Counted from the first letter of the stretch, positions 40,120 through 49,561 are shown. The stretch is DNA of 64,000 nucleotides from Caulobacter sp. (GCA_030652755.1 JAUSPV010000097.1:1-64000), one strand, 5' to 3'. The notes: a model not told the origin generated them from the sequence alone. Numbers and translations are program-made.

Positions 40120-41273
40120 AGAGCCGCCTCCGGGGCGGCGACGCCGCCGCTCCGCAGCTCGCGCAGTCGAGCGTCCAGCGGCGCCCGGCGCTTGTCCAGC
40201 CAGAGGTACAGCCCGCTGCCCAGTATGATGATGGTGATGATGTCCAGCACCGCCCAGAGGATCTTCAGCGGCAGTCCGCCGTAGTCCCCGAAATGCAGCG
40301 GCTGCGAGAGCAGAAGGGCCTGTGCGTACCAGGGCATCTTGCGCATGGCGGTCAGGTCGCCGGTTTCGGCGTCGACCAGCGCCGGCGTCAGCAGGGTCTT
40401 GGTCAGCGGTGTGTCGCCCTGCATGAAGACGGCGTAGTGGTGCTTGCTGCTGAAATAGCCTCCGGGGAAGGCCACGAACTGCGGCCGCATGCCGGGCGCA
40501 GCGGCCCTGGCGGTCGCGACGGCGGCGTTGATGGAGCCGAGCCTGCGCGGATTCACCGGCGCCATGGTCTTGTAGGGCGCCGTCATCTCGGCCAGCTGGG
40601 TAGCCTGCCAGATCTGGATGATCGGCTGCGACAGGGTGTTGATCACGCCGGTCAGGCCGACCACGCTGACCCAGGCCAGCGTCACGATGCCGAGCAGGTT
40701 GTGATAGTCGAGCCACTTGAGCCGCCGGGAGCGGCTAGTCCGCACCGTGCCGAAGTCCAGCTTGGCCATGAAGGGGCGGTAGACGACCACGCCCGACACC
40801 GTGGCCACGAAGAAGAGCAGTCCCATCAGGCCCATGAACAGCAGGCCGGGCAGACCCAGGAACAGGTCGGTGTGCAGGCGCAGGATGAACTCCATCACGC
40901 CGCCGGCCGGCGCGGTCACGACCTCGCCGGTGCGCTGATCCAGGGACTGGAACTGCATGGCGGCCTCCGGCGCGTCGGGGCGCGGACCGGTCGTGACGTT
41001 CACGACCGGACGGTCCTCGTCAAAGCTCATGAACAAGCCGACCTCGCCGGGCCGGTTGGCCAGGGCCCTGGCCATGATCTCATCGAGGTCGAGCAGCCGG
41101 TCACTCGCCACGGGCTTCAGCTCGCCATGCGCGCCGCTCAGCTCGTCGATCTCGTGTTCGAAGATCAGCGGCAAGCCGGTGACGCACAGCAACAGCAGGA
41201 ACGCCGTGCAGATCAGGCTCGTCCACTTGTGGACGAGGTACCAGGCGCGGATCGTTCCGCGAGTCATGGGCAA
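40116..41273 (-). CDS. PepSY-associated TM helix domain protein
   Basis: WYLVHKWTSLICTAFLLLLCVTGLPLIFEHEIDEL; LHTDLFLGLPGLLFMGLMGLLFFVATVSGVVVYRPFM. Confidence 0.9.
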   Translation of the reverse strand: MPMTRGTIRAWYLVHKWTSLICTAFLLLLCVTGLPLIFEHEIDELSGAHGELKPVASDRLLDLDEIMARALANRPGEVGLFMSFDEDRPVVNVTTGPRPDAPEAAMQFQSLDQRTGEVVTAPAGGVMEFILRLHTDLFLGLPGLLFMGLMGLLFFVATVSGVVVYRPFMAKLDFGTVRTSRSRRLKWLDYHNLLGIVTLAWVSVVGLTGVINTLSQPIIQIWQATQLAEMTAPYKTMAPVNPRRLGSINAAVATARAAAPGMRPQFVAFPGGYFSSKHHYAVFMQGDTPLTKTLLTPALVDAETGDLTAMRKMPWYAQALLLSQPLHFGDYGGLPLKILWAVLDIITIIILGSGLYLWLDKRRAPLDARLRELRSGGVAAPEAAL

Positions 41274-41291
41274 GCTCCGCGCGCGCCGGGA

Positions 41292-41312
41292 TGAGAATGC
41301 GAACGCATCTCA
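41292..41312 (-). promoter_or_regulatory. Fur-like inverted repeat upstream of PepSY gene
   Basis: TGAGAATGCGAACGCATCTCA near-palindrome, ~20 nt upstream of the 41273 start. Confidence 0.5.
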
Positions 41313-41382
41313 GATGCACTAGGCGGGATGCCCCACGCTGACAAGTGCCGCGGTGCAACATGTCGCGGTTGCCGACGCGAGA

Positions 41383-42021
41383 TCAGGGAACGAAGGCCAG
41401 ATAGACTCCGAGGAACACGGCCAGACTCGCCGCCGTCAGGACCAGGCTGGTCTTCAGCCGGAAGCGCAGGCTGAAGAAGAGCACATAGCCGATCAGCGAC
41501 AGGGCCAGCACCAGAACGGCGGTGACATCGATCAGCAGGCGCCACGCCGCGCCGGCGTTCGCGCCCTTGTGCAGGTCGTTGACGATGCTCGTCGCCGTCG
41601 CCGACTGGATCGTCGCCTCGGCGAGCCCTGTCTCGAGGTTCAGGATGACGTCCGTCGCGCCGGTGACGCCCTCGAGGCGTAGCATCGCTTCTCCGTCGAG
41701 CAGTTCGCCGCTTTTGTAGGCGCCGCGCAGTTTGACCCGGCGCGTGACGGCCTCGGCAAGCGCCCGAGGCGCGTCAGCCGCCTTCAGCGCGGCGGAAATG
41801 TCGGCTCCGGGGATCTGGGCGGTCACGGACTGCTCGGCCGGCGCCTCGCCCTGCAGCCAGGTCGGATGGTTCAGCAGGATGCCCGTGACGCTGAAGAACA
41901 TCAGCGCCAGGAACGCGAAGGCCGAGATGTAGGCGTGCAGCATCCGGCTGGTGCGGTAGAAGCCGCCCTTGTCGAAGCCTTTCCTCCCGGGGCGGGCGGA
42001 GGTCGCGGTCTCGGCCTTCAC
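41383..42021 (-). CDS. PepSY-associated TM helix domain protein
   Basis: YRTSRMLHAYISAFAFLALMFFSVTGILLNHPTWL; overlaps upstream ApbE stop. Confidence 0.85.
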   Translation of the reverse strand: MKAETATSARPGRKGFDKGGFYRTSRMLHAYISAFAFLALMFFSVTGILLNHPTWLQGEAPAEQSVTAQIPGADISAALKAADAPRALAEAVTRRVKLRGAYKSGELLDGEAMLRLEGVTGATDVILNLETGLAEATIQSATATSIVNDLHKGANAGAAWRLLIDVTAVLVLALSLIGYVLFFSLRFRLKTSLVLTAASLAVFLGVYLAFVP

Positions 42022-43490
42022 CGCTTCTTCCCGTAGCGCAGCGTCACGCCGCCCAGCTCGTCCTTGCCGGCGATGGCGCTGGTAACCGGAGCAACGCGCA
42101 GGTCGAGATCGGTCGACAGATAGCTATGGCCGCCATGTTCACGGACGGCTTCGACATGGATCGTGTACCGGCCCTGGGCCACCGGCCGTCCGGCCTGGTC
42201 CATGCCATCCCACACAAGGCTGTAGCGCCCCGGGGCGCGGGTCGGACGCGCGACACTTTCCACACCGGGCGTCTTGCGGCCGTAGCGTCGCCAGAAGACG
42301 TAGTTGTCCGGGATCCATTTGGGATTGTCCCCCAGCATGGTGATCACCCGCACCAGCTGCTTGTTCTCGTCGGTGATCCAGACGGCGACGTAGGGCGAGC
42401 GATAGTTGCCGACGGCGATCTTTGGAATCTCGTAGCCGATGGCCACCTCGAACCCCTTGGGCCAGGCCGGGCCGTCGGCGACGCGGATCAGCCGGGCCCG
42501 GGGCTCCTCCGGCGCATCGACCAGAGACCGCCATCCCGCCGACGCCAGTCGGCGGCCGTCGGCGGTCTGGATCAGCGCCTCGACACCCGCTGTGGCGTCG
42601 GCCAGTGCGATCGCGCGTCGGGGCGCCATCACAGCGAAGGCTGTGGAGAGGGCGTCCGCTTCCGCCGCCGTCCGCGCCGTGACACAGGCGGCCAACACCC
42701 CCTCGGCGGGACGACCGGTGACGGGATCCAGCAGATGGCCGGCGGGCGTCCCGTCCACGACATGGTCGCGGGCGCCCCGTCCGCTGAAGGCCACGGCGCC
42801 GTCCGACAGTGTCAGGACCGCCAGGGGCGCGGCATTGTCGGCGACATCGCAACCGTCAGCGACGCCGATTCGCCACCCCGCACCGCCGGGCGAGGCGCCC
42901 CAGCACCGCAAGTCTCCGCCCAGATCGACCATGACCCCGGCCACGTCCGGAGACGCCGCGCGGGCCGCGGTGACGGCCCGGTCGATGACGTGGCCCTTGG
43001 CGACCCCGTCGAGGTCCACAATCATTCCCACCGGCCGCCGCACCGTGCGCCTGGCGGGGTCCAGAGTCAGAGCGGCGGGCAGCTGTCGCGCGTCATCCGG
43101 CGTCCCGGCTCGCCACGCCAGCGTGACCGCGCCCAGCCGGGCGTCGAACGCCCCGTCGGTCCCTGCCCGCCAGGCTTCTGCGCTGCTCAGCAGCGAGAAC
43201 AGTTCAGGGGACGCCACATGCACGTCGCGGGCGTTCAGAGCCGACAGCTCGCTGTCGGCGCGCCAGCCGCTGAAGATGCGGTCCAGTCGGTCAATCTCGG
43301 CCCGAATGGCGTTCGCGGCCAGGGTCGCCGCCACCTCGGTCCGGGCGACGACCGTCACGTCCAGCGAGGTTCCCAACACGTGGTCGTCGTGGAGCCGCCA
43401 GACGGGCGTCACCTCCGAAGTCGCCGGCGGAACCGCCGCGACAGGCGCAAGGCCGGCCAGACCCATGAGCAGGGTCGGTGAGATCGACAT
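42018..43490 (-). CDS. ApbE-like FAD:protein FMN transferase fused to C-terminal DUF2271 domain
   Basis: ApbE half: VMVDLGGDLRCWG, GHLLDPVTGRPAEGVLAACVTARTAAEADALSTAFAVM; DUF2271 half: PYVAVWITDENKQLVRVITMLGDNPKWIPDNYVFWRR. Confidence 0.85.
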   Translation of the reverse strand: MSISPTLLMGLAGLAPVAAVPPATSEVTPVWRLHDDHVLGTSLDVTVVARTEVAATLAANAIRAEIDRLDRIFSGWRADSELSALNARDVHVASPELFSLLSSAEAWRAGTDGAFDARLGAVTLAWRAGTPDDARQLPAALTLDPARRTVRRPVGMIVDLDGVAKGHVIDRAVTAARAASPDVAGVMVDLGGDLRCWGASPGGAGWRIGVADGCDVADNAAPLAVLTLSDGAVAFSGRGARDHVVDGTPAGHLLDPVTGRPAEGVLAACVTARTAAEADALSTAFAVMAPRRAIALADATAGVEALIQTADGRRLASAGWRSLVDAPEEPRARLIRVADGPAWPKGFEVAIGYEIPKIAVGNYRSPYVAVWITDENKQLVRVITMLGDNPKWIPDNYVFWRRYGRKTPGVESVARPTRAPGRYSLVWDGMDQAGRPVAQGRYTIHVEAVREHGGHSYLSTDLDLRVAPVTSAIAGKDELGGVTLRYGKKR

Positions 43491-43577
43491 CGGGTCACTC
43501 CAGAATGGCGTCGCAGCGGATGGGGAAGCCCGGAGCGGCGCCGGCGGACCATAGAAACTCATTCCATCGATTGCAAC

Positions 43578-43592
43578 TGCGAGCCATTCGCA
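43578..43592. promoter_or_regulatory. Fur-like inverted repeat between divergent ApbE and DUF4198 genes
   Basis: TGCGA-GCCAT-TCGCA, same arms and 5-nt spacer as 34433-34447. Confidence 0.55.
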
Positions 43593-43648
43593 CTAATCAA
43601 CGACGCGCCGGGCCACGCCATTTGCGAGCCCTGAAGGGAGACGAGCCG

Positions 43649-44539
43649 TTGATCACCAGGGACCTGATCGTGAAAAGCGCCATCGCCGCGCTGCTGACCG
43701 CCGCCGCCGTGGGGTTCGCGGCCGGGCCGGCCCTGGCGCATACGCCCTATATCGTGCCGGTCACCTTCGCGCCGGACCGCGACTGGGTCGGCGTCCAGGG
43801 CGGCATGTCCGAGGAAGCCGCCTTCGTTCCGGATTTCGCGATTCGCGGGGCGGGCGACTGGGTCGTGACGGGCCCCGACGGCGTCCAGACCAGAGCCGCG
43901 CCCACCACGCTCAAATCCGCCAACATGCTCGACGCCGCCCTGCCGACCGAAGGCACCTACAGAATCAGCACCGGTGAGCGTCCGGGCCGCGCGGGCAAGG
44001 CGGCGAAGGTCGGCGGCGTCTGGCGCGCCGTGCGCCCCGCCCCCGCCGCCGGCGCGCCCGCCGGCCCGGCCCGCCCGATGGAGGACGACGCTGGGGGCGG
44101 CGCCGGTCCGATCAACGCCGTCGACGTGCCGGCCGGCGCCGAGATCATGGACACCCAGAGCTATCTGATCGCCGAAACCTACGTCAGTCGCGGCGCGCCC
44201 ACGCCCGGCGCGCTCAAGCCCGTCGGAAGAGGGCTCGAGCTGGAGCCGATCACCCATCCCAACGAGATCTATCTCGACGACGGGTTCACCTTCCGGGTCA
44301 CGGTCGACGGCAAGCCGGCGTCCGGCCTGCGCGTCACCGCCTATCGCGGCGGAGAAACCTACGACGGCGAACGCACCGCCATCGAGGCGACTACCGATGC
44401 CGACGGCAAGGCGTCGCTCGGCTTCGCGAAAGCCGGCGCCTACTTGCTCGAAACCCACTACCCCGACGCGCCACCAGCCAGCGCCGCGCCGGCCTCAAAG
44501 ACCTGGGTCTATACGCTCAGCTTCGAGGTCACGCCCTAG
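43649..44539 (+). CDS. DUF4198 domain-containing periplasmic protein
   Basis: Signal peptide ending ALAHTPYIVPVTFAPDRDWVGVQGGMSEEAAF; DDGFTFRVTVDGKPASGLRVTAYRGGETYDG; start TTG 43649 or GTG 43670. Confidence 0.8.
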   Translation: MITRDLIVKSAIAALLTAAAVGFAAGPALAHTPYIVPVTFAPDRDWVGVQGGMSEEAAFVPDFAIRGAGDWVVTGPDGVQTRAAPTTLKSANMLDAALPTEGTYRISTGERPGRAGKAAKVGGVWRAVRPAPAAGAPAGPARPMEDDAGGGAGPINAVDVPAGAEIMDTQSYLIAETYVSRGAPTPGALKPVGRGLELEPITHPNEIYLDDGFTFRVTVDGKPASGLRVTAYRGGETYDGERTAIEATTDADGKASLGFAKAGAYLLETHYPDAPPASAAPASKTWVYTLSFEVTP

Positions 44540-44650
44540 CGGCAAGATTCCTCACCCGTCTGACCCAGCGTCAGCGTGGGCCCGTCCGGATAAACCGGGT
44601 AGGGATCAACACCGCGCCCGCGCAGACGGGCCGGAGGAGGCCGCACCCGA

Positions 44651-45730
44651 ATGTCCGCCAAGCCTGATATCCGCATGCCCGGCGACGTTGACGCCGCCTG
44701 GCTGACCGCCGTGTTGCAGGCCGGCGGCGTCGACGCTGTCGTCAGCAGCTTCACCGCCCGCGGCGTGGGCACCGGCCAGATCGGCGACAGCGTACGGTTC
44801 ACGCTCGAGTACGAGCGCGGCGGCGGGACGGCGCCGGCCTCGCTGGTCGGCAAATTCCCCGCCGCGGGCGACGAAAGCCGCGCCACCGGCGTCGCGCTCG
44901 GCAACTACATTCGCGAGGTGCGTTTCTACCAGCAGCTGGCGCCGAAGGCCCTGATCCACACCCCGCGCTGCTACTTCACCGACGTCGATGAGGCGACCAG
45001 CGCCTTCGTGCTGATGATGGAAGACCTCGCGCCGGCCGAACAGGGCGACCAGCTGGCCGGCGTCACCCTGGACCAGGCGCGGCTGGTGGTCGTCGAGGCG
45101 GCCAAGCTGCACGCATCGCACTGGGGCGATGAGAGCCTGGACGCCCTGCCCTGGGTTTCGGGATCCAGCGCCGCGCCGCCGAGCGTGGCCAACGACGAGA
45201 TGGTCGGCCAGCTCTGGGCCGGATTCAAGGATCGCTACGGTCCGCAGATGCGCCCCGAATGGGCGGCGGTCGGGGACCGGATCGCGTCGCGGTTCACCGA
45301 GCTCGGCACGCGGCACGACGGGCCGCGCTGCCTCACGCACAACGACTTCCGCCCCGACAACATGATGTTCGGCAATGCCGCGGGCGGCTATCCTGTGACG
45401 GTGCTGGACTGGCAGTCGTTCGCCTATGGCGCCGGGCCGACGGACCTGGCCTACTTTCTGGCCGGCGCCCTGCCGGGCGATGAGCGCCGCGCCGCAGAGC
45501 CGGAACTGCTGGCGCTGTATCACCGCACCCTGACCGCGCACGGCGTCACCGACTACAGCGAGGCCGACCTGGCCCGGCACTATGGTCAGGGGGCCTATCT
45601 GCTGTTCATGACCGCCTTCTTCGCCGCCATGATCGTCACCCGCACCGAACGCGGCGACGCCATGTTCCTGCGAATGCTGGGCGGCGCAGCCGAACACATG
45701 CTCGATCACGACCCGCTGGTCCGGTCCTGA
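44651..45730 (+). CDS. phosphotransferase family protein, EcKL (ecdysteroid kinase-like)/APH fold
   Basis: Brenner motif CLTHNDFRPDNMMFGN and VLDWQSFAYGAGPTDLAYFLAG. Confidence 0.82.
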   Translation: MSAKPDIRMPGDVDAAWLTAVLQAGGVDAVVSSFTARGVGTGQIGDSVRFTLEYERGGGTAPASLVGKFPAAGDESRATGVALGNYIREVRFYQQLAPKALIHTPRCYFTDVDEATSAFVLMMEDLAPAEQGDQLAGVTLDQARLVVVEAAKLHASHWGDESLDALPWVSGSSAAPPSVANDEMVGQLWAGFKDRYGPQMRPEWAAVGDRIASRFTELGTRHDGPRCLTHNDFRPDNMMFGNAAGGYPVTVLDWQSFAYGAGPTDLAYFLAGALPGDERRAAEPELLALYHRTLTAHGVTDYSEADLARHYGQGAYLLFMTAFFAAMIVTRTERGDAMFLRMLGGAAEHMLDHDPLVRS

Positions 45731-45779
45731 CGCCCCTGCCCCCGGCCTGATCAGGGCCAAGGCTGACGCGCCCCTTGTG

Positions 45780-45793
45780 GAACAGCGTTCGAA
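45780..45793. promoter_or_regulatory. candidate operator GAACAGCGTTCGAA upstream of P450
   Basis: 13/14 identical to 47908-47921; contains GAAC-N3-GTTC dyad. Confidence 0.4.
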
Positions 45794-45832
45794 GCGCCTT
45801 GCTGCTGGCAATATAAGCTTCGGGAGCAGACA

Positions 45833-47098
45833 ATGAGCGACGGATCAGTGGATCTGAGCGGTATTCGGGACGCCATCTATGCGGCCCCGCTGGAGAGCCT
45901 CGACCCGGCCCAGCCGGCGCTGTTCCAGGCCGACACCGTCTGGCCGATCTTCGAACGGCTCCGCCACGAGGACCCCGTCCACTTCACCGAGGGCGGCGAG
46001 TTCGGACCCTACTGGTCGATCACCAAGTACAACGACATCATGGCGGTCGACACCAACCATCAGGTGTTCTCGTCGGACTTCCTGCTGGGCGGCATCACGA
46101 TCGGAGGCGGCAACGCCAACTTCGAGCCCCTGCCGATGTTCATCGCCATGGATCCGCCCCGGCACGATGTCCAGCGCAAGGCGGTCAGTCCGGCCGTCTC
46201 GCCCGGCAACCTGCAGATTCTCGCGCCGCTGATCCGCGAGCGGGCCGGCGCCATCCTCGACAGCCTGCCGATCGGCGTGGAGTTCGACTGGGTCGACCTG
46301 GTCTCCAAGGAACTGACGGCCATGACGCTGGCCACGTTGTTCGACGCTCCGCAGGAGGACCGCCGCAAGCTGCCCTACTGGTCCGACGTCGTCACCGCCG
46401 TGCCGATGCCCGGTGGTCTCGTCGAGACGTTCGAGCAGAAGCTGGAAATCTTCGCCGAATACCAAGCCTACTTCAACGAGCTGTGGAACCGGAAGGTCAA
46501 CGCCCCGCCGGCTGGCGATCTGATCTCGATGCTGGCGCACCATCCGGACACCCGGAACATGGCCCCACGCGAGTACTTCGGGAACGTGGTGCTGCTGACC
46601 GTCGGCGGCAACGACACCACCCGCAACACCATCTCGGGCTCTGTGTTCGAGCTGAACCGCAACCCCGACCAATACGCCAAGCTGCGGGCCAACCCCGACC
46701 TGATCTCTTCGATGGTTTCGGAGACCATCCGCTACCAGACGCCGCTGGCCCACATGCGCCGCACGGCCGTGGAGGACATCGAGTTCCAGGGCAAGCAGAT
46801 CCGCAAGGGCGACAAGGTCGTCATGTGGTACGCCTCGGGCAACCGCGACGAGACGGTCATCGAGAACCCGAACGCCTACATCATCGACCGGGAGCGGCCC
46901 CGGCAGCACATCTCGTTCGGCTTCGGCATCCACCGCTGCGTGGGCAATCGCCTGGCGGAGCTGCAGTTGCAGATCATCTGGGAAGAGATCCTCAAGCGCT
47001 TCCCGGAGATCATCGTCACCGGCGAGCCCAAGCGCAGCTACTCGGTGTTCGTGCGGGGCTTCGAGACGCTGCCGGTGATGATCCCCCGCCGACTCTAG
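45833..47098 (+). CDS. cytochrome P450, CYP153-like
   Basis: VGGNDTTRNTISGSV I-helix, ETIRYQTPLAHMRR, heme-binding HISFGFGIHRCVGNRLAELQL. Confidence 0.9.
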   Translation: MSDGSVDLSGIRDAIYAAPLESLDPAQPALFQADTVWPIFERLRHEDPVHFTEGGEFGPYWSITKYNDIMAVDTNHQVFSSDFLLGGITIGGGNANFEPLPMFIAMDPPRHDVQRKAVSPAVSPGNLQILAPLIRERAGAILDSLPIGVEFDWVDLVSKELTAMTLATLFDAPQEDRRKLPYWSDVVTAVPMPGGLVETFEQKLEIFAEYQAYFNELWNRKVNAPPAGDLISMLAHHPDTRNMAPREYFGNVVLLTVGGNDTTRNTISGSVFELNRNPDQYAKLRANPDLISSMVSETIRYQTPLAHMRRTAVEDIEFQGKQIRKGDKVVMWYASGNRDETVIENPNAYIIDRERPRQHISFGFGIHRCVGNRLAELQLQIIWEEILKRFPEIIVTGEPKRSYSVFVRGFETLPVMIPRRL

Positions 47099-47109
47099 GC
47101 GACCGCGCC

Positions 47110-47697
47110 CTACTCGGGGTGATCGATGAGGTAAGCCCCGCCGGCAAAGAGCTTCTGCAGCAGTTCCGGCGGCGGTTGGCCGCCCGGGTGCGACGCGATG
47201 ATCGCCGCCATCCCCCGACCGAGCGCCCACAGGGCGTAGGCGGCGTTCTCCTGGTGCCGGGGCGGGATGCGCTCGTCGGCCTCGACGGCTGTCTTGTAGG
47301 CCAGGAACATGCGGTGCTCGGCCTCGCGCAAGGTGTCATGGCGGGCCAGCAGCCGCTCGCTGCACATCAGCGAGAACAGCGACGGGCGTGACTGCGCGAA
47401 GGCGAAGAAGGCCCGGGCGCCGGCGCGCATCGGCGAGACGGACGGGTGGATCGCCTGGCTGCCCTCGATGTCTCGGCGCAGGTCCTCATAGCCCATCAGC
47501 GCCAGGCTGAGCAGCAGCGCCTCCTTGCCCGCGAAGTAGTGGTAGATCGAGGCCAGACCGATGCCCGCCGCCTCGGCGATGGCCCGAAGGTTGAGCTCGT
47601 CCGCGCCCTGTTCGGCCAGAATGGTCGCCGCGGCGGTCAGGGCCCTGGCCTTCACACCGGGGACATCGTGGGCGGTTTGCCGGAGCGTTCGCGTCAT
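47110..47697 (-). CDS. TetR/AcrR family transcriptional regulator
   Basis: ALTAAATILAEQGADELNLRAIAEAAGIGLASIYHYFAGKEALLLSL. Confidence 0.9.
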   Translation of the reverse strand: MTRTLRQTAHDVPGVKARALTAAATILAEQGADELNLRAIAEAAGIGLASIYHYFAGKEALLLSLALMGYEDLRRDIEGSQAIHPSVSPMRAGARAFFAFAQSRPSLFSLMCSERLLARHDTLREAEHRMFLAYKTAVEADERIPPRHQENAAYALWALGRGMAAIIASHPGGQPPPELLQKLFAGGAYLIDHPE

Positions 47698-47907
47698 CCG
47701 GCGACAATTGCGTCACGCGGGCGGGAGTCAAGCGGCATGGGCCGCGGCGCCCGCTTGATCCCGAGGTCTGCTCTTGCACCCATTGTTCTAGAGCTCCGGC
47801 CGCGCGGGCAGAATCGCGCGACCGTCGTGGATACTGGCAACGATTCCGAGAGCGCTCGCGCAGAAAGCTGTGCATACCCGGCCTTCTAAAGCGTGCTGAC
47901 AGTTGCC

Positions 47908-47926
47908 GAACGGCGTTCGAACGTTC
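47908..47926. promoter_or_regulatory. candidate operator GAACGGCGTTCGAACGTTC upstream of acyl-CoA synthetase
   Basis: Nested palindromes (GAACGgCGTTC, CGTTCGAACG); shares GAACnGCGTTCGAA with 45780-45793. Confidence 0.45.
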
Positions 47927-47974
47927 CAGACTTGAGACGCGCCGGGAGTCGTCGGTCTACGTGGAGGAATTCTG

Positions 47975-49561
47975 ATGGAGCCCGCCGGGTCCGGACATGA
48001 TCTTGGCCCTCGTCTGGACGAGGCGGCGCTGTGCGGCATGACGCTGGCGGTGTGGGCGGACGTACAGCCTGAGAACACCGCCATCTTCGATCCGGACGGC
48101 GCAACGCACAGCTTCGCCAAGGTCAACGCCAACGCCAACCGGCTGGTTCGGCTGCTGCGTTCCAGGGGTCTGGGCGTCGGGGACTCGGTGGCGCTGGTCT
48201 GCACCAATCGCGCCGAGTTCGTCGAGGTTCTGGCCGCGACACTCCGCTGCGGGATGCGGCTGACGCCGGTGAACTGGCACCTGTCGGCGGACGAGATCGC
48301 CTACATCATCCAGGACTGCGAGGCCAAGGCGCTGATCTCCGACGCCCGGGTGACGACCGTCCCGGAGGCGGTCGCGCGCCTGCCGGTCATCACCACCAGG
48401 CTGGCCGTCGGCGGCGCAATCGAGGGCTTCGAATCCTACGACGACGCCATCGCAGCCTTCGACGGGTCCGACATCGCCGACCCGTCGCTCGGCAACAGCA
48501 TGATGTACACCTCCGGCACCACGGGCAGGCCCAAGGGCGTGTTCCGGCCCAACCCGGCGGTGACGCCCTACGTCACCTACCAGATGCGCGGCTACGATCC
48601 CCGGGCCTCGGTCCAGATGTGCGCGGGACCCGGCTACCACGCAGCCCCGCTGGTCTTCGACATCCGGGCCGCCATGGGCGGCGGCGCGGCGCTGGCCTTC
48701 ATCGACCGCTGGGACTCCGAGCATGTGCTGCGGACCATCTCGGAGCGGCGCGTGACGCACTTCCACATGGTGCCGATCATGTTCCAGCGGCTGCTGGCGC
48801 TGCCGGACGACGTCAAGGCGCGCTACCCGGTCGACCACGTCCAGTTCATCATCCACGGGGCCGCGCCCTGCCCGCCCGAGATCAAGCGGGCGATGATCGA
48901 CTGGTTCGGCCCGGTGCTGACCGAGTATTACGCCGGCTCCGAGGGCGGGGCCGGGTTCCTGATCGACTCCCATGAGTGGCTTGCCAAGCCCGGCAGCGTC
49001 GGCAAGCGCCCGGCCCTGCTGCAGGTCAGGATCCTCGATGAAGCCGGGCGCGACCTGCCCAACGGCCAGTCCGGCGCCATCTACCAGCAGCTGCCGCCGG
49101 GCGGCGCCTTCACCTACTTCAAGGACGAGGCGAAGACCCGGGCCTCGCGGGTCGACGACTTCTTCACCATGGGCGACGTCGGCTACTTCGACGAGGACGA
49201 CTACCTGTTCCTGACCGGCCGCAACGCCGAGACCATCATTTCCGGCGGGGTGAACATCTACCCGCAGGAGATCGACAACGAACTGGTCAAGCATCCCGCC
49301 GTGGCGGACTCCGCCACGGTTGGCGTGCCGCACGACGAATGGGGCGAGCAGGTGAAGGCCGTCATCCTGCTCAAGCCCGGCCATGATCCAAGCGAGGCGC
49401 TGGCCGACGAGATCCTGGCCTTCGCACGCGGCAACCTGGCCAGCTTCAAGGCGCCGCGCAGCCTCGATTTCGCCGCCGAGCTTCCGAGGTCCGAAGCCGG
49501 CAAGATCCAGCGCAACAAGGTGCGCGCGCCCTATTGGGAAGGACGCGCGCGCCAGATCTGA
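47975..49561 (+). CDS. acyl-CoA synthetase (AMP-binding)
   Basis: MMYTSGTTGRPKGVFRP; EYYAGSEGG; MGDVGYFDEDDYLFLTGRNAETIISGGVNIYPQEID. Confidence 0.92.
   Translation: MEPAGSGHDLGPRLDEAALCGMTLAVWADVQPENTAIFDPDGATHSFAKVNANANRLVRLLRSRGLGVGDSVALVCTNRAEFVEVLAATLRCGMRLTPVNWHLSADEIAYIIQDCEAKALISDARVTTVPEAVARLPVITTRLAVGGAIEGFESYDDAIAAFDGSDIADPSLGNSMMYTSGTTGRPKGVFRPNPAVTPYVTYQMRGYDPRASVQMCAGPGYHAAPLVFDIRAAMGGGAALAFIDRWDSEHVLRTISERRVTHFHMVPIMFQRLLALPDDVKARYPVDHVQFIIHGAAPCPPEIKRAMIDWFGPVLTEYYAGSEGGAGFLIDSHEWLAKPGSVGKRPALLQVRILDEAGRDLPNGQSGAIYQQLPPGGAFTYFKDEAKTRASRVDDFFTMGDVGYFDEDDYLFLTGRNAETIISGGVNIYPQEIDNELVKHPAVADSATVGVPHDEWGEQVKAVILLKPGHDPSEALADEILAFARGNLASFKAPRSLDFAAELPRSEAGKIQRNKVRAPYWEGRARQI

Noticed and set aside
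39934-40716. 260-aa minus-strand ORF as given in the track
   Set aside because: Only the last 61 residues look protein-like; the upstream part is out of frame with the PepSY gene it overlaps.
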